Positions 11,960 through 24,047 of a DNA stretch of 64,000 nt are shown one piece after another. Each line of letters begins with the position of its first letter. Positions within the stretch are counted from its first letter, which is position 1. Both the position numbers and the translations under genes were made by a program. The DNA lies in NCBI GenBank assembly GCA_951640165.1, contig OX621236.1, forward strand, positions 28,636,948 through 28,700,947, written 5' to 3'. The notes beneath the pieces were generated by a model. The model did no database searches. It was not told the origin of the DNA and worked only from the letters and a program-made list of their open reading frames with translations. Source of the DNA: Pseudoips prasinana (lineage: Eukaryota; Arthropoda; Insecta; Lepidoptera; Nolidae).

Positions 11960-12624
11960 ACACAACAAATAATTGGGCTCACCGTACAAATATTTGTCCT
12001 GGCTCTGGCTTAGCAGTCATTTTGCCACTAGACCTTACGTGTCGATTGCAAACTAACTAAATTTTTGTGGCCCATAACTTGGCCACACTGATTGTCCTGC
12101 TAGTGACATTTCTAAGATCCTGTTATGAACATGTGGCAGGGCAGGCTGGTCACGATGTTGGCAGCCAGACCATACTTACCATATGCAAGAGAATATATAA
12201 ATTGGCTGACAATGAAACCACTAGACCAAAATTGAAACCATTTGTATGCGTTTTTATGATATGCTGGATACAAAAATAAAAGATTTATTAAAAATATTTT
12301 TTTAATAAATGGGACTCCACATAATCAACGAACACATTTACAACGTCAAAGGACAATGTCAGTGTGGATAAAATACATATGGATCACGCCACAACTATTT
12401 AAGTCCAAATAGCTAAAATGATAAGTTGTAATCAATCTTCTTGGCTACCCAATTTGTGGTCTCTACCGTCAAAAATAATTTTGACATTAGTATGTATAGA
12501 GCTGGTTGTTACGAAACTAAATGTCATATGCGCGAAAATCGCACGTACGACTAAAACAAAAGCAGAGCAAGTCTATGAGTTACTTCTACTGAATGCTAAA
12601 TCTATGGTCAGGAGCACAGAATAA
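11960..12624. other. SINE-like remnant followed by two unidentified hydrophobic ORFs
   Basis: 11960-12040 on the minus strand resembles a degraded SINE head (TCTAGTGGCAAAATGACTGC, ACAAATATTTG). Then + strand 12061-12279 is open with NLATLIVLLVTFLRSCYEHV and an ICKRIYKLADNE segment. After a gap, 12418-12624 is open with ILTLVCIELVVTKLNVICAK. The hydrophobic-then-charged pattern is loosely like an insect chemoreceptor, but there is no diagnostic motif and no clear splice sites. It could be decayed pseudogene or chance. Confidence 0.2.
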
Positions 12625-15600
12625 TAATGCATAATAGTTTATTTTTTTTTATTTTTTTAGTGTAGTTATTGTTGTGACTGCATTGCGTTATCATGTTACA
12701 TGTTGTAGTAATTTATTTATTTAACTAAATTGACTTCGAAATTTTTGATCTCGTCAATACTTATAAAAATATTTAAACACGAGAAATGTTTATGAAAAAA
12801 TACATTTGTATGTCAACGAACAAACATTTCTGAGGTTGAGTGGTGCTTAGGCATTTTTATATGGGGATGGATTCTATTTATTGATGTATTTGTACATTGT
12901 CTATTCTTAAAATGGAACGTCTCGCCAATATACGTATTTTTTATCTGTGTGAGTAAATACTTATTGCACCTCTATGTAACTAAAATGACATTGACAAGTA
13001 CTTTGTCGATGACACTTTGCTGAGTCGCAATATGGTGTAAGAAAAAAATATACATGTAAAACTATCAACGTATCAAATATCGCTTTTTATGAGTCAAGTT
13101 AAGTTCAATACTATTTTACGAAATTAATAATTTAATTAGAAATTTAAATTATGCATGAAAGAAAATCCTCTACAAAACGCTGCGCTGTATACAGTTTGCT
13201 CAACGATATAGCAATATCAATATTTGTATACGAAAACGATTCTTATTACACTCAATTTACTACTGTTGTATCTATGCGCGACTAAGCCGTCGTGCATTCC
13301 GTCATATATGAACTGCTTGGCGAGCAGTTCTGGCCGTTTGGGCATGCAGAATTTCACTGCCTCAACTCAATGTTAATTATTGCCACTAATATTTTGTTTA
13401 AAGTGTTTATACACCCACTTTACACGTGTAAACACATTGTCATAGTCATATATATTTAATTCAGTAAAATTAATATTTTTTTTTTCGTCACATATTTTGT
13501 GCAGTGCTTGACGTAGCAGATACTGATAATTGGAGAGACGTTAATTTTAAAATAGACATGTATGCATATAAATCTTATTATTTCAATGAGTTTCGTTACT
13601 TACTCTTTATTTCTCTTTAAGACTGATAAGGTTTCCATCGATCCTATACTTCCATACATTACTTGAATAGCGTTTGTGCTTTTACATTTACATATTCCAA
13701 GGGGAAATGTACTTCGTAGTTATATGATTAGTGAACTCAGGTTGTGTGTAGCACTGCTGGTGTCTCATTATATCAATTTGTAAAAGATGGACCATTTATA
13801 ATGTAGAGGTCGAAATTGCTTGATCGAAAATGCGATTGTTGATAGTAATGCTCAAGCAATTTACCTTCTAGTTCATTTAGGCGCAGACCCCACTTGTTAG
13901 CATTAGCAGTCATAGACTGTCTGTCAGCCTGTTCTGTACTTTGTCAACGTGTTCTTTACTTTGTCAGCGTGTTCTTTACTTTGTCAGCTTATATTTCAGG
14001 CGTTTTTATGGTTAAGTGGTTAAGGTGATCACTATTAGTATTACTCGTGATTGCTATTACCTCTGCTCCATCCGACAACTATTTGAATTAACCATACAGT
14101 TATGGTTGCTCTGAGTTTGGGTGCATGTTGTCCGGGAATTCCCACAAAATGCAGGAATTTATTCCGTTAGTGCAGGCGTCTTATTTAAAACGAATTTAAT
14201 ACCAAAATGAATTGTACTTAATTATTACATTAATATTGCTAAGCTGATTTTAATTTTGAGAAATTTTAATTTTTTTTAAATATAATAAACTTTATTTTAT
14301 TAACATCAACTATGTAATTTAAGCATTTTGAATGATGATAATGTATTTAAACGTATTTTATTTATTTAAAAGTAGGATTCGTAAATAAACAGTATTTAAT
14401 TTCAATTATTAAATATTATTTGAATAATTTATTTGAATAATTTAATACTAATAAAAACAAATTATATGATAAATGTTACATAGACAACATTTTTTAATCT
14501 CTAATTCAAAGTGAACGAAAGTTCATTAGTTTATTTTGGTATTAAAAGAGATACCGTCACCTGACTCGTAAACATCCCACAAAGTCATCCCTAGTCCTCC
14601 TACTAATTTTGATGCCCTATAAATCTGTATTGGCATCATAGCTCACAAATTTTATAAACCGATTACAAAGGGATTTTTATTTTAAAGCTAGTTATTTTTT
14701 TTTTTTTTTTTTTTTTTGCTAAAGCTAGTTTAATCGATATTGACTACAGTTATGTTTAATTAGAATAACATGAGCACCAATTAAAAGTTCCAGCTTTTTG
14801 TTGTGGGAATCGATTAGATTACGCATCGAATACCACCGCGTGCGTCAATGTAATCCGTGTAACAATCCTGGTAAATGAACATTACTTAGTATGGACCGTA
14901 TGTATAGACGGAATCCAACCATAGTTGAATTTGTGTATAGTGAGCGGACGCTGATTCATACTGAACTGCTAATAAGTGGGGTCTACGCCTTAATCGCGTT
15001 TAATTATTAAGCTTAGGCAACGTTGCACTCATGGAATTGACCGATTGTTGATGCTTCCATATAGACACGTATAGTTTAGAGATGCATTATTTTTTATTAA
15101 TAATTAATCTATAAGATTCCAGTGCTCTTCTATTTAGCCATAGTCGCTCATTTTTATGTAGGATTTCTATGAAATGAATGCTTGGTGAGTTCTTTTTCCA
15201 TCGTGAATGTAATCTGATTTATTATTCGAAAGTATTTATACAAGCAAATACCCATATTGTAATGTTTACTATTGTATATGAAACCATGTCTTCATCACGC
15301 ATAAATCAACTTTTTATCCCCAAACATAGTTGAAGATGAAAGAAAAGCTTTGACATTACGAAATATTTTGTTATTACAAATGTCTTGAAAATGTGAGCTG
15401 TCACGACATATGAATAACTGAGAATATAGTGACAGTGCGCAGGATTATGTTTGTAAAAATACTCTTGAATTAATAATTAGTCTTCTACGTAAATTATACT
15501 TAAAGATCTGATTTTTTTTATAAGTACACGTATTTTGAGTAGCAGCTATACTAAACTTATTCTTAACGTTTAATTTTAATTGAATATAGCTTACTAATGG

Positions 15601-15772
15601 CAGCATGGACAAATGAGGTATTTATTGGCAATACAAGAGATCAAGAGATAACTTGATCCTCTTTGTGATAAAGAAAACTTAAATGTTTAGACTTAGTGAC
15701 TTTCAGTTTCAACACCAAGTATGTAAAATAGTGTTAAGCTTAATAATATCGTCTGTTACCCGGACTGGGGTT
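12625..15772. other. Long AT-rich stretch without a gene
   Basis: No credible exon. It holds the 20-bp array (13931-13990), a diverged SINE-like segment (about 14006-14160, TGGTTAAGTGGTTAAGGTGA then CGACAACTATTTGAATTAACC) and a poly-T run near 14695-14717. Confidence 0.4.
13931..13990. repeat. Three tandem 20-bp units
   Basis: Three consecutive 20-mers of the form GTTCTTTACTTTGTCAGCGT, with a few substitutions in the first and last copy. A small minisatellite. Confidence 0.85.
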
Positions 15773-16005
15773 ATACCGGATAAGTCGCCGAACATCGATT
15801 TCCTAAACGGTGTTCAAATAAATTAAGGTTAAAAATGACTTAATCAATCATTAAATCGGCTTCAACGTTGACCATTATTGATTCCAGACCTTTTATGACG
15901 TCACATGTGCTCATGGAAGCCGATTTAACGATTGATTAAGTAATTTTTACCTTTAGTTATTTGAAGGCCATTTAAGAAACCGATGTTCGGCGACTTAGCC
16001 GGTAG
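15773..16005. mobile_element. Long-inverted-repeat MITE (~233 bp)
   Basis: The left arm AAGTCGCCGAACATCG near 15782 pairs with CGATGTTCGGCGACTTAGCC near 15981. Inner arms TTAATCAATCATTAAATCGG and CCGATTTAACGATTGATTAA pair around a roughly 50-bp centre. Arms are about 85-95 bp. No transposase; target duplication not resolved. Confidence 0.75.
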
Positions 16006-18405
16006 AGTCCCTGTTTGTATTGAGAACAAGTAGTATAAAGGAATTGAGAACGTAATCTCCGTCCATGAGATAACATACGATCCCAGTATTTAACTACTCT
16101 TAACCATCAGAGACCCGTCGAGTTCCTCATGTAAATAATACGTAAATGTCTTCGAAGGTACAGTAAGCGTCACATTGGTGGTAATATTACCTTAAGGCCT
16201 AGAATAAAGGGGGCAGATATCTCGTTACAAGTTTAATTTTATCTCATTCTTTAAATTTATTGTATGAAATTCTTAAAAAGTACTTAGATCATCGTTGTTT
16301 TGCCATGGGAAATTGTTTTATACTTTTACTAAAGGAAAGTTAAAGTGAAAACTTTTCGGAATATTGCTCACGCAAAATGGCCAATGCACGTTCTTGATAG
16401 TGAGAGCGAGATACCTGCGCGCTGAATTCAGGACTTTAAGAGTGAACTATAAGGACCAGTTTCTAATAATTTGTGATGTGATGTAGACGACTGTCTCACT
16501 CGTCTTAAAGAATGGTATTGAACGTCGTTTATGATATTTTATATCACCAGCTAAAGGCTAAAGTAGACTTGAATTATGTTTAAACTCCAGTCGTACCTAT
16601 CGTATTTTGAAAGTTTAGATAATATTGTCCGAATGCAGCAGAATGTCAAAACGCTATATGATTCAGCCTTAAAATCCGTGATTACTGTGTACAACCACTC
16701 TTCTCTTTCTCTAAACAAGATTTCATTGCTGATTCAATAAACAATATAATATATGTTATTATTCTACAAATAAAATCATAGACAAACACAGGAATGCATG
16801 ACTGCGAGTATAAGGAATCATATACTCTTAGTCGTGTCTTCGTGCGCATCGCAACGAGGACACATTTCTCTCTACAGTTTACTCTGGTTGAGATTTACAG
16901 ACAATATAATCCATGAGTACCTTTTAATTTTGGTTATTACACACTCAGCCTCGAGAAATCTTTGTGTGAGCCACAAAGAAAATGAATAATTGAGCATAAC
17001 CGCATTTGCGGCGTTTTCAGCAATTAATCTAATTGTCCAAAGACTATTATAGATATTGTCGATTTGTCTAGGGTGATAGTAATTTGTTTTCTGCGTACTA
17101 AACATTGAAATAACTATATGTTATCTAAATAGGAAGTGTTTAAACATGCTGTCCGTTTTCAGCACCATTCTTAAAGATACCAGATCATATCGAATAATCT
17201 TTAATATTATTTGGCATTGAAAGGAAATTCATAAAAGTCTAGTCATTTGCTTTTAGACAAAGTTGTGTAGAGGAATTTTGAAATTTTATGCTTTACATGA
17301 ATTATAAATTAAATTCTAAAGTCAAATTATCGTGCTCAGTTGTCATATCGACATAAATTATAATGCCTAATAAGCGTATACGTCGTTTGCAACGTACTTA
17401 GTGATCCATGTAGATGGATATTAGGAATATAGAATGTGAAGTAGAACTTGGGATATAAAAAATCGGATGAATATGAAAACTGATGCCATTGATACAGGCT
17501 TTGGTGCAATACTTAAACAGACATAGTTCCAATAGATTCTTCTATTTCAGCTTAACATAGCTCTATGAGTCAATACAAAAATACTTAACACTTGGTTAAG
17601 GTGGATTTTGGAACTTAAATGAATACTGAATTTTAATATAACCTACTAGCCAATAATGTGATTTGAATTTGGAACTTCTACTAAACGAGTGAAAATTTGG
17701 ATCATACAGAAATATTAGAAAATTGAAAGGCCCACCACAAATAAAATGTAAAATAATCTGTCTCCTAGAACCTAACATTTTTGTGTCTTCGGTCCTGTAT
17801 GGAGACATAGAGGATAAAGATATCTCTAGGCTCAGAGGTCTTACCCGCAAATCCTTAATTACGCTCAGGATTCAATATGGCGCCCGTGACGTCAGACTAC
17901 TGTTGTAGATTCAGATGTCATGATAAAAAAGTTGAACACTTAACTAGTATATTGTTTCAGTATGACATCCCAATGTTGTAATTTAATGTCAGTCTTAGAC
18001 GCACACTTTACGACTTAACGTTTGGCTATCGTGGACCATTTTACATGGAGCACTTAGTATCCCAGTAGATATAAGTACGCTAATAATAAATCAAACAAAT
18101 GGAATTATAAACGTAGTGAGAATTCATTAAGTGCACTTGATTATAAGGTAGTAACAATTAGGGTTAAACGATTTGATCAAATCAATTAATATTACATTTG
18201 AATGTATTCAGTTTCATAAATACTTAAAATTTATGTTCATGTAACTTTTCGGTAACATCGAACTATAGTTTGAAATTTCATGTGTGCGCATTTCTAGTAA
18301 GAGTAGGTGATCTTGTACTGATGTTTCACTCCTGAACAAAAGAATAAAGCAAAGAGTGATTCACGATATGAGGTATGCACCTAGTCTTATTTGAATTGTT
18401 TAGTA
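16006..18405. other. No gene identified
   Basis: AT-rich. ORFs at about 16798-17105 and 17596-17908 overlap on opposite strands and match nothing I know. Confidence 0.35.
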
Positions 18406-18540
18406 CAGACGCCAGCACATTCAGCTACGCCAATCTGTCAAATTTCTTTTATAGATTTTCAACTTTATCACATAAGCATGAGGGTCATTTTCCATTGGGG
18501 AAATTTGACATATTGGGGTAGCTTGTTGTGCTGGCGTCTG
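18406..18540. mobile_element. 135-bp TA-flanked MITE
   Basis: Near-complete palindrome with ends CAGACGCCAGCACAT / TGCTGGCGTCTG and inner arms around CCAATCTGTCAAATTTC. TA stands on both sides (18404-18405, 18541-18542), as for Tc1/mariner-type insertion. The same 135-bp element occurs at 28542-28676 and 49060-49194, and a damaged copy at 33014-33136. Confidence 0.85.
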
Positions 18541-20879
18541 TACAATAGTTTTAATTCATCCTTGTTTAGTCGATTTTTGAAATGGTATTTTCATTAGAAC
18601 ATAGGCTATCGCTTTTAAACACTACTGTAAACCTACTCTTAATATTGGTAGGTATTTTAATTAATACTAATGAAGTTTTCTTGTAATATAATTTGGAATT
18701 TGTCTCTTTATACTAGTTAGTTAAGTGTACAATATTTAATGGTGTACATGAACGTGTAACGCAATTGTAACGATGCGTAAGCGTTTGTGGACACATGCCT
18801 TCGTCTTGTGTATTACCTTCACATTCGGAATAACAATCATCACCAAAGAAAAATAAGTTACATCAGTCTTTCTCGCTCGCGCACTTGGACGTACTTTGAG
18901 ACGGAGCTCATCTTATAAAATCTCTAATAAGCCCTTCGCAAAAAAAGCTATTAATTTTTGTCAAAGGTGTTTTAGCTGAAATCCTTTTGGACTATTTTGT
19001 AAATCTTCCGAGAAAAATTTGATTTTATTTCGTACATAGTGCGAAATATAAAAATTTTCCACCTGTTTAAAATTAATTCCTTTGCATCGCATATGCTTCG
19101 CATATGCTTTGTAATATTTTGACATTTCGAAGCATATGCAGAAGCAAATTTGCTAATGACGGTGTTTTATGCTCATATATGACAAGAATTTACCGAGCAT
19201 GTAACTTGGAACTTAAACAGAATAAGTGGAAGTTTTTGTTAAATGTCCATGTAATTTTAACCTGTCTTTGAAAAGAGTGAGCTTGCGATTCTGATGGTGA
19301 GTGTGATACGCATTAAGAGGGATGGCTTCTAATAAAGTAACGCTTTTGCAATCAACTTTGTATTTACTTGCAATTTATCTCTTGTATAAAATTATACTAC
19401 TTATATTAGGGGAGCTAAACGATGTTTTCAAATTTACTGATTTTTATAACATTTACCAAATCATATTTTTTCTGTTGTAAAAAAAAGCTTTATTGTAATT
19501 TGTTGAGTTACAGAGAACTACCACTCAAAGATTAAATAAATCTTAAACATTTTAAACTACACATAAACTTTACCGCATCGCTTAAAGTGGTAAATTTTGG
19601 TATATAAATACTAGAAAATGGTCAATTTGAGTGTAAAAGTGAAACAGACTCGGCAGAGAGTTACGTCAGATAGATATGTCTAATTTTTATCCATTTCGTG
19701 GTACTCCATAATATCCACGCACGTTTTTACTTATGTCAAGTGCGAATTGATATTCCGACCGGAATTTCAATAGATATTTGGGATAGTAAATAATTATTAA
19801 ATACACGTGGATAATGAGTAATTATGACAACTGTTTACAGCAGAATAATTCATAGTTAAAATAACGATGTCTGTCTTTGACGTACCTAAATAAAGAAACA
19901 AGTGAAAGTGAAGTGTAAAAGTGAGAGATTATTTTGTGTAAAATATATAAAAATATTAAAGAAAATGCCTGAAGTCAATTGCCTAATATCGCAGGAATAT
20001 TTAACGTCGATATGATATACGACTTTAAAATTAAAGTAACCATATCTTTTTAGTTCGGCAATTACCAATTAATTTAATTGTATATGCGTATATGTTTAAA
20101 ATTAAACAAACTATAATCGATTAAGAAAGCGTTACTATATTATAGGCCAAGTAAAATTGAAGCTTATAAACACTATGTCAATAAAATGCCATCAATTACT
20201 AATTAAGATAACATGCTTCCTGATAGATCGGACAATATAATATTCAGTTATGCCTTAACGAAATACTGGTAGTGATATAGGTAAGGTTAAATATTTAATT
20301 GCGTGTTAGTAATATTATACATACATTGTAATGATTTATAATAAAAAGTTCTGGTGGCTGGCAGGACCCAGTGTAGATTTTTTATCATATCATTAGCATA
20401 TCATAAGGTATTATTATACACTTATTATAAAAAAAAATGTTTATTCGTGACAATTATGCTTAATGGTCTTATTATAGAAATGAATAATTCCAGTATTTAT
20501 TTTGTATTTACATGTATTGTGAGATTTTCATTATATTCTGTTGTTTTGATGTTTAAAATGAATTATTTTTTATTGATTTATTTGATTGTGTGTATCATAT
20601 TGTACTATGGCATAATGTAGATGCGTTTATATTTGTAAGGTGTGAACAATCATTATAAAATAATCGTTTTATAAGGATGCTGGCGAATTTATATCAATGC
20701 ATTAGGTAATCCACTTAGATCCTGGTTATTAATTATATCGACTTACTTTATACGTAGGTACAACTTGTGACATAAATAGTATACGAAACTTACTTAACCC
20801 AGACAATACGGCACTGCGCTAAGATCCCTTTAGCTCGTCTGCTTTTTTTATTAAGTACTTCAATATCCTCATATAGTCA
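18541..20879. other. No gene identified
   Basis: AT-rich. There is a small imperfect palindrome of GCATATGC motifs near 19085-19145. No exon or repeat that I can name. Confidence 0.35.
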
Positions 20880-21150
20880 TCATGTTAGCCGAATGTCGTC
20901 CACTGCAGGACAAAGGCCTCCCCAAAAGATTGCCACAATGGAGTAGTGTCCACTATTTGTAGGGATATCCCATAATCGCCACGCTTGGCAGACCAGTTGG
21001 CGATCGCAGTAAAATGGTCATAGTACTTACTCATGAAAACGCTGCTGCCCATTCTCTGGTATATATTCCCTCGGGACGGCTTTTACGCCCCTCCACGGGA
21101 TGAGATGGGGTGGAGATATTCTCTCTTAGCCGTTAACCACACAGCCTCAT
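20880..21150 (+). repeat. Interspersed repeat, CTGGACAAAGGCCTCC family
   Basis: GTCCACTGCAGGACAAAGGCC at the start, GTTGGCGATCGCAGTAAAAT in the middle, CGGGATGAGATGGGGTGG towards the end: same order as the copy at 9012. Confidence 0.8.
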
Positions 21151-21466
21151 ATAATACTGATTCTTTATTAGGTATAGACATGACAGTCAGCATGAATTCT
21201 GCTTTAGCTATTTTGCTGATCCTTATAAAGAACTCTAGTAATAGGCCGGTTAAGAGTTTGTAACAAGTGTCAATCCATCTTTACGTAAGGATCCCCCTAT
21301 TTTACATAAGATATTACGGTCATCCCGAGCTTTGCTGTCCCTTATAAATAAATCTATTAACAAGCGGGTAGATTGACCCAATCCAACCACGTAACTGGTC
21401 AAATTGTAGAACATTCATATAAATAACAGCTTACGCCCTTTATATAAAGCACATCCATGTTAACCA

Positions 21467-21680
21467 AATTACGTCCACTGCCGGACAAAATCTCCCCAAA
21501 AAATGGAGGGCTATGCTATAATCGCAACGCTTGGCAGACGGTTTGGCGATCACAGTTTGATGGTCATAGTTCACAGAAAACGCTCTTGCCCGTTCAATGG
21601 AAGGTATTCGTTCGGGACGATTTCTTCGCACCCCACGGGATGAGATGTGGTGATGATTCTTAGCCATCACCACAAAGCAA
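21467..21680 (+). repeat. Interspersed repeat, CTGGACAAAGGCCTCC family (shorter)
   Basis: Shorter copy with ACGTCCACTGCCGGACAAAA, CTTGGCAGACGGTTTGGCG and CCACGGGATGAGATGTGG. It lies about 320 bp after the previous copy in the same orientation. Confidence 0.75.
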
Positions 21681-22067
21681 AGCAAAATAATGCTTTGTAT
21701 ATTTTATTTTCTTTATCATTCAGTTGTTTATGTACTATGTATGTAACACTAAAGATGTTTATTATTCGATACTATGTATGTTACAATTTGTATTGTGCGT
21801 TACAAATTATGCAAGCAATATTAAAAGATAATGCATACTTAAGAGTGGAAGGGGTAGAATTTAAGGGTAGCCTTATTAGAATAAGAGTTACGTTTGAATG
21901 AATAAGAATGTTGAAGTTTTAATCTGTAGATTGTAATAGCACGGCCGGCGATAATATTGCAAACATTGTATTATCTTTTTTATTTGATGAAGTTAATAAA
22001 GTTACAATAAAGAAATATTGTTTTATTTTTTTACTTACTAATAATAATGATTACTACTACTTCTTGT

Positions 22068-22225
22068 ATGGGCTGTGGTTACCCTAGTGTCAGTTGTTCA
22101 AGCCGCCTAGTAGGCCTCTGACAACTGTCGTTAAGTTGTATAATGACTACAATCGGGCCCGAGAGCTTAACGTGCCCTCCCCAGCACGGAGACGCGCTTC
22201 TTGGGCTAAAGCTTTAAAGTCTCAG
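22068..22225 (-). repeat. 5S-derived SINE, tail part only
   Basis: Read on the minus strand it matches the tail of the 5S SINE at 56928 (CTCCGTGCT...GGAG, AAGCTCTCGGGC, CCCTAGTG...). The 5S-like head is absent, so it is a truncated copy. Confidence 0.6.
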
Positions 22226-24047
22226 AGATAGTTCACGTCTATAGTTTCATGAATAATTTTTCGAGTGACTCGAAAAATTCTCAAATATTTATAATAATTC
22301 TTGTTTTATATAGGTGCAAAGAAACCCGGTATACAGGCTTGTGTAAAAATTTCCCATGCGCTGCAGTAGGTCATGTAGGATTAGTCAAAACAATATTCTG
22401 AAAGCAATATTCCACTGGGTTCGTAGGACATCCAGCAAACTGTTGGCAATAATACCCGCCAAGCATAGTAAGTTCATATGCATAAGGATATGGGGAAAAA
22501 TCACAAATCATTGGTGTAGACCGCATTTACTCATAATTACCGTTAGTTTATTAGTTGCTGGTCCGTCGTCCTCAAACTCAATGTATGTTAGACAATGTAG
22601 CCGGACCATGACCGGGACAGGTTCTGTTCTGTTTGGAATCCAAAACACATATGTAACTAGTATTTGTACAAAAGTGAGTTTGTGTCCTTTATTCAAATGT
22701 CGAATTCGAGCACTCGACGAATTAGCTTCCTTTGAGAATAGTCCGTGGAAGACTGAAACATGTGTTGGGTATCATACCGGCGCATGTAATTTGCTTGTTT
22801 ATACTGTCCTTGCATGTGTATATTTTTTGCGGGCATTTATCGCATCCCGGCTTGATTAGACTGACAATTTATTAACTTTGTATTTTGAATACAGCCCATA
22901 TTATGTTACTCGGTTAAGCTATATTACTACAAAGTCTCATCAACATCCATTCTTCAGAACTCACAAACATTCGCATTTGTAATAGATATTGGTAGGATGT
23001 GTAGATTAGTCAAATTAACAACAGAACTAAATTCCAAGTTCATGGTCATTGACAATATAAACCGTGTCTGATAGTAATTCTCGGAAGCGGGTGTCAATCA
23101 AATCATTGAGTGAAACTTTATCGCACACGACTGGGTTACTATTTATCTGATAAAGTTAATCAATAAGCAATAATAATGCATACGTGTACGCTACAGTATC
23201 AAAGAGCTATGAAGAGAAGAGCACAGCACAAGTTATCCTAAATTATTGTGCCTCGATCCTATTTTAATGTTATATGGAATTTTCTATATTGCATAAGGTA
23301 CTTACATAACTACTTTAAGTAAATACATTTATATTTATATTTAGGAGAACAGTGATATACCTACATATTGCAGCGTCGCGTGTATTTAAAGTGTAGTTTT
23401 GTTGTATGAGTTGGTTGCCGGTAATATACTTTTTTTATTCCGTCTTATGGGGAATATACCGTCATTTTTCCTTGCATGGCAAGAGGCTTTTTAAAAGTTA
23501 ATTTCGTTTTGATTGAAGTATTCTATTGTTTTATTTTGTTGTCGCAAATATTTACACACACCTGGGAGTAATGTACCACCTTACAAATGGTCAATGGTTT
23601 GAACTATAAATGTTAACTTTTTATGTCGGAGAAAACCTTTCATGATTTATTACAAAAATAGCCCTTCTACGCTCCTATTTCTTGTCTCATATAGTTTGTA
23701 TAACCATAGCTTAAGTAATTTTAGGTCAATTATCAATAAGTTCTATATCTGTTTAAGTATTCAATTAACATATTATAACTGTGTAAGTCCTCATCAAACT
23801 CACATACATTTCACAAAGCAATATTTTGCGTATATTCGTGCATACAATACATTAACATGTAAACCTCTGCATCTCAAAATTAGTATAACAACCTTAATAC
23901 ACATTACAGTTCTCTTTTATCGTGTTACACATAGTGAAAAGTCTATGATAATAATAGTTCTCATATTTTTGAATATCCCAGTACATTTCTGTTTAGATTC
24001 GTATTTATCAGGGCATCTCCTAACGTGTACCTATATATTCAGTAAAA
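22226..24047. other. No gene identified; upstream of the LINE
   Basis: It includes a fragment of the CCCCGCGG family (22893-22985). There is a 167-codon + strand ORF at 22356-22859 of no recognisable family, and AT-rich sequence that may be the LINE 5' untranslated region. A 137-codon ORF at 23642-24055 overlaps the LINE start by 8 nt (ATGCTTGA) but shows no ORF1 domain. Confidence 0.35.

Noticed and set aside
22356..22859. 167-codon + strand ORF, with a Cys-rich antisense translation.
   Set aside because: No recognisable domain in either sense; the antisense has many stops. I could not support a gene.
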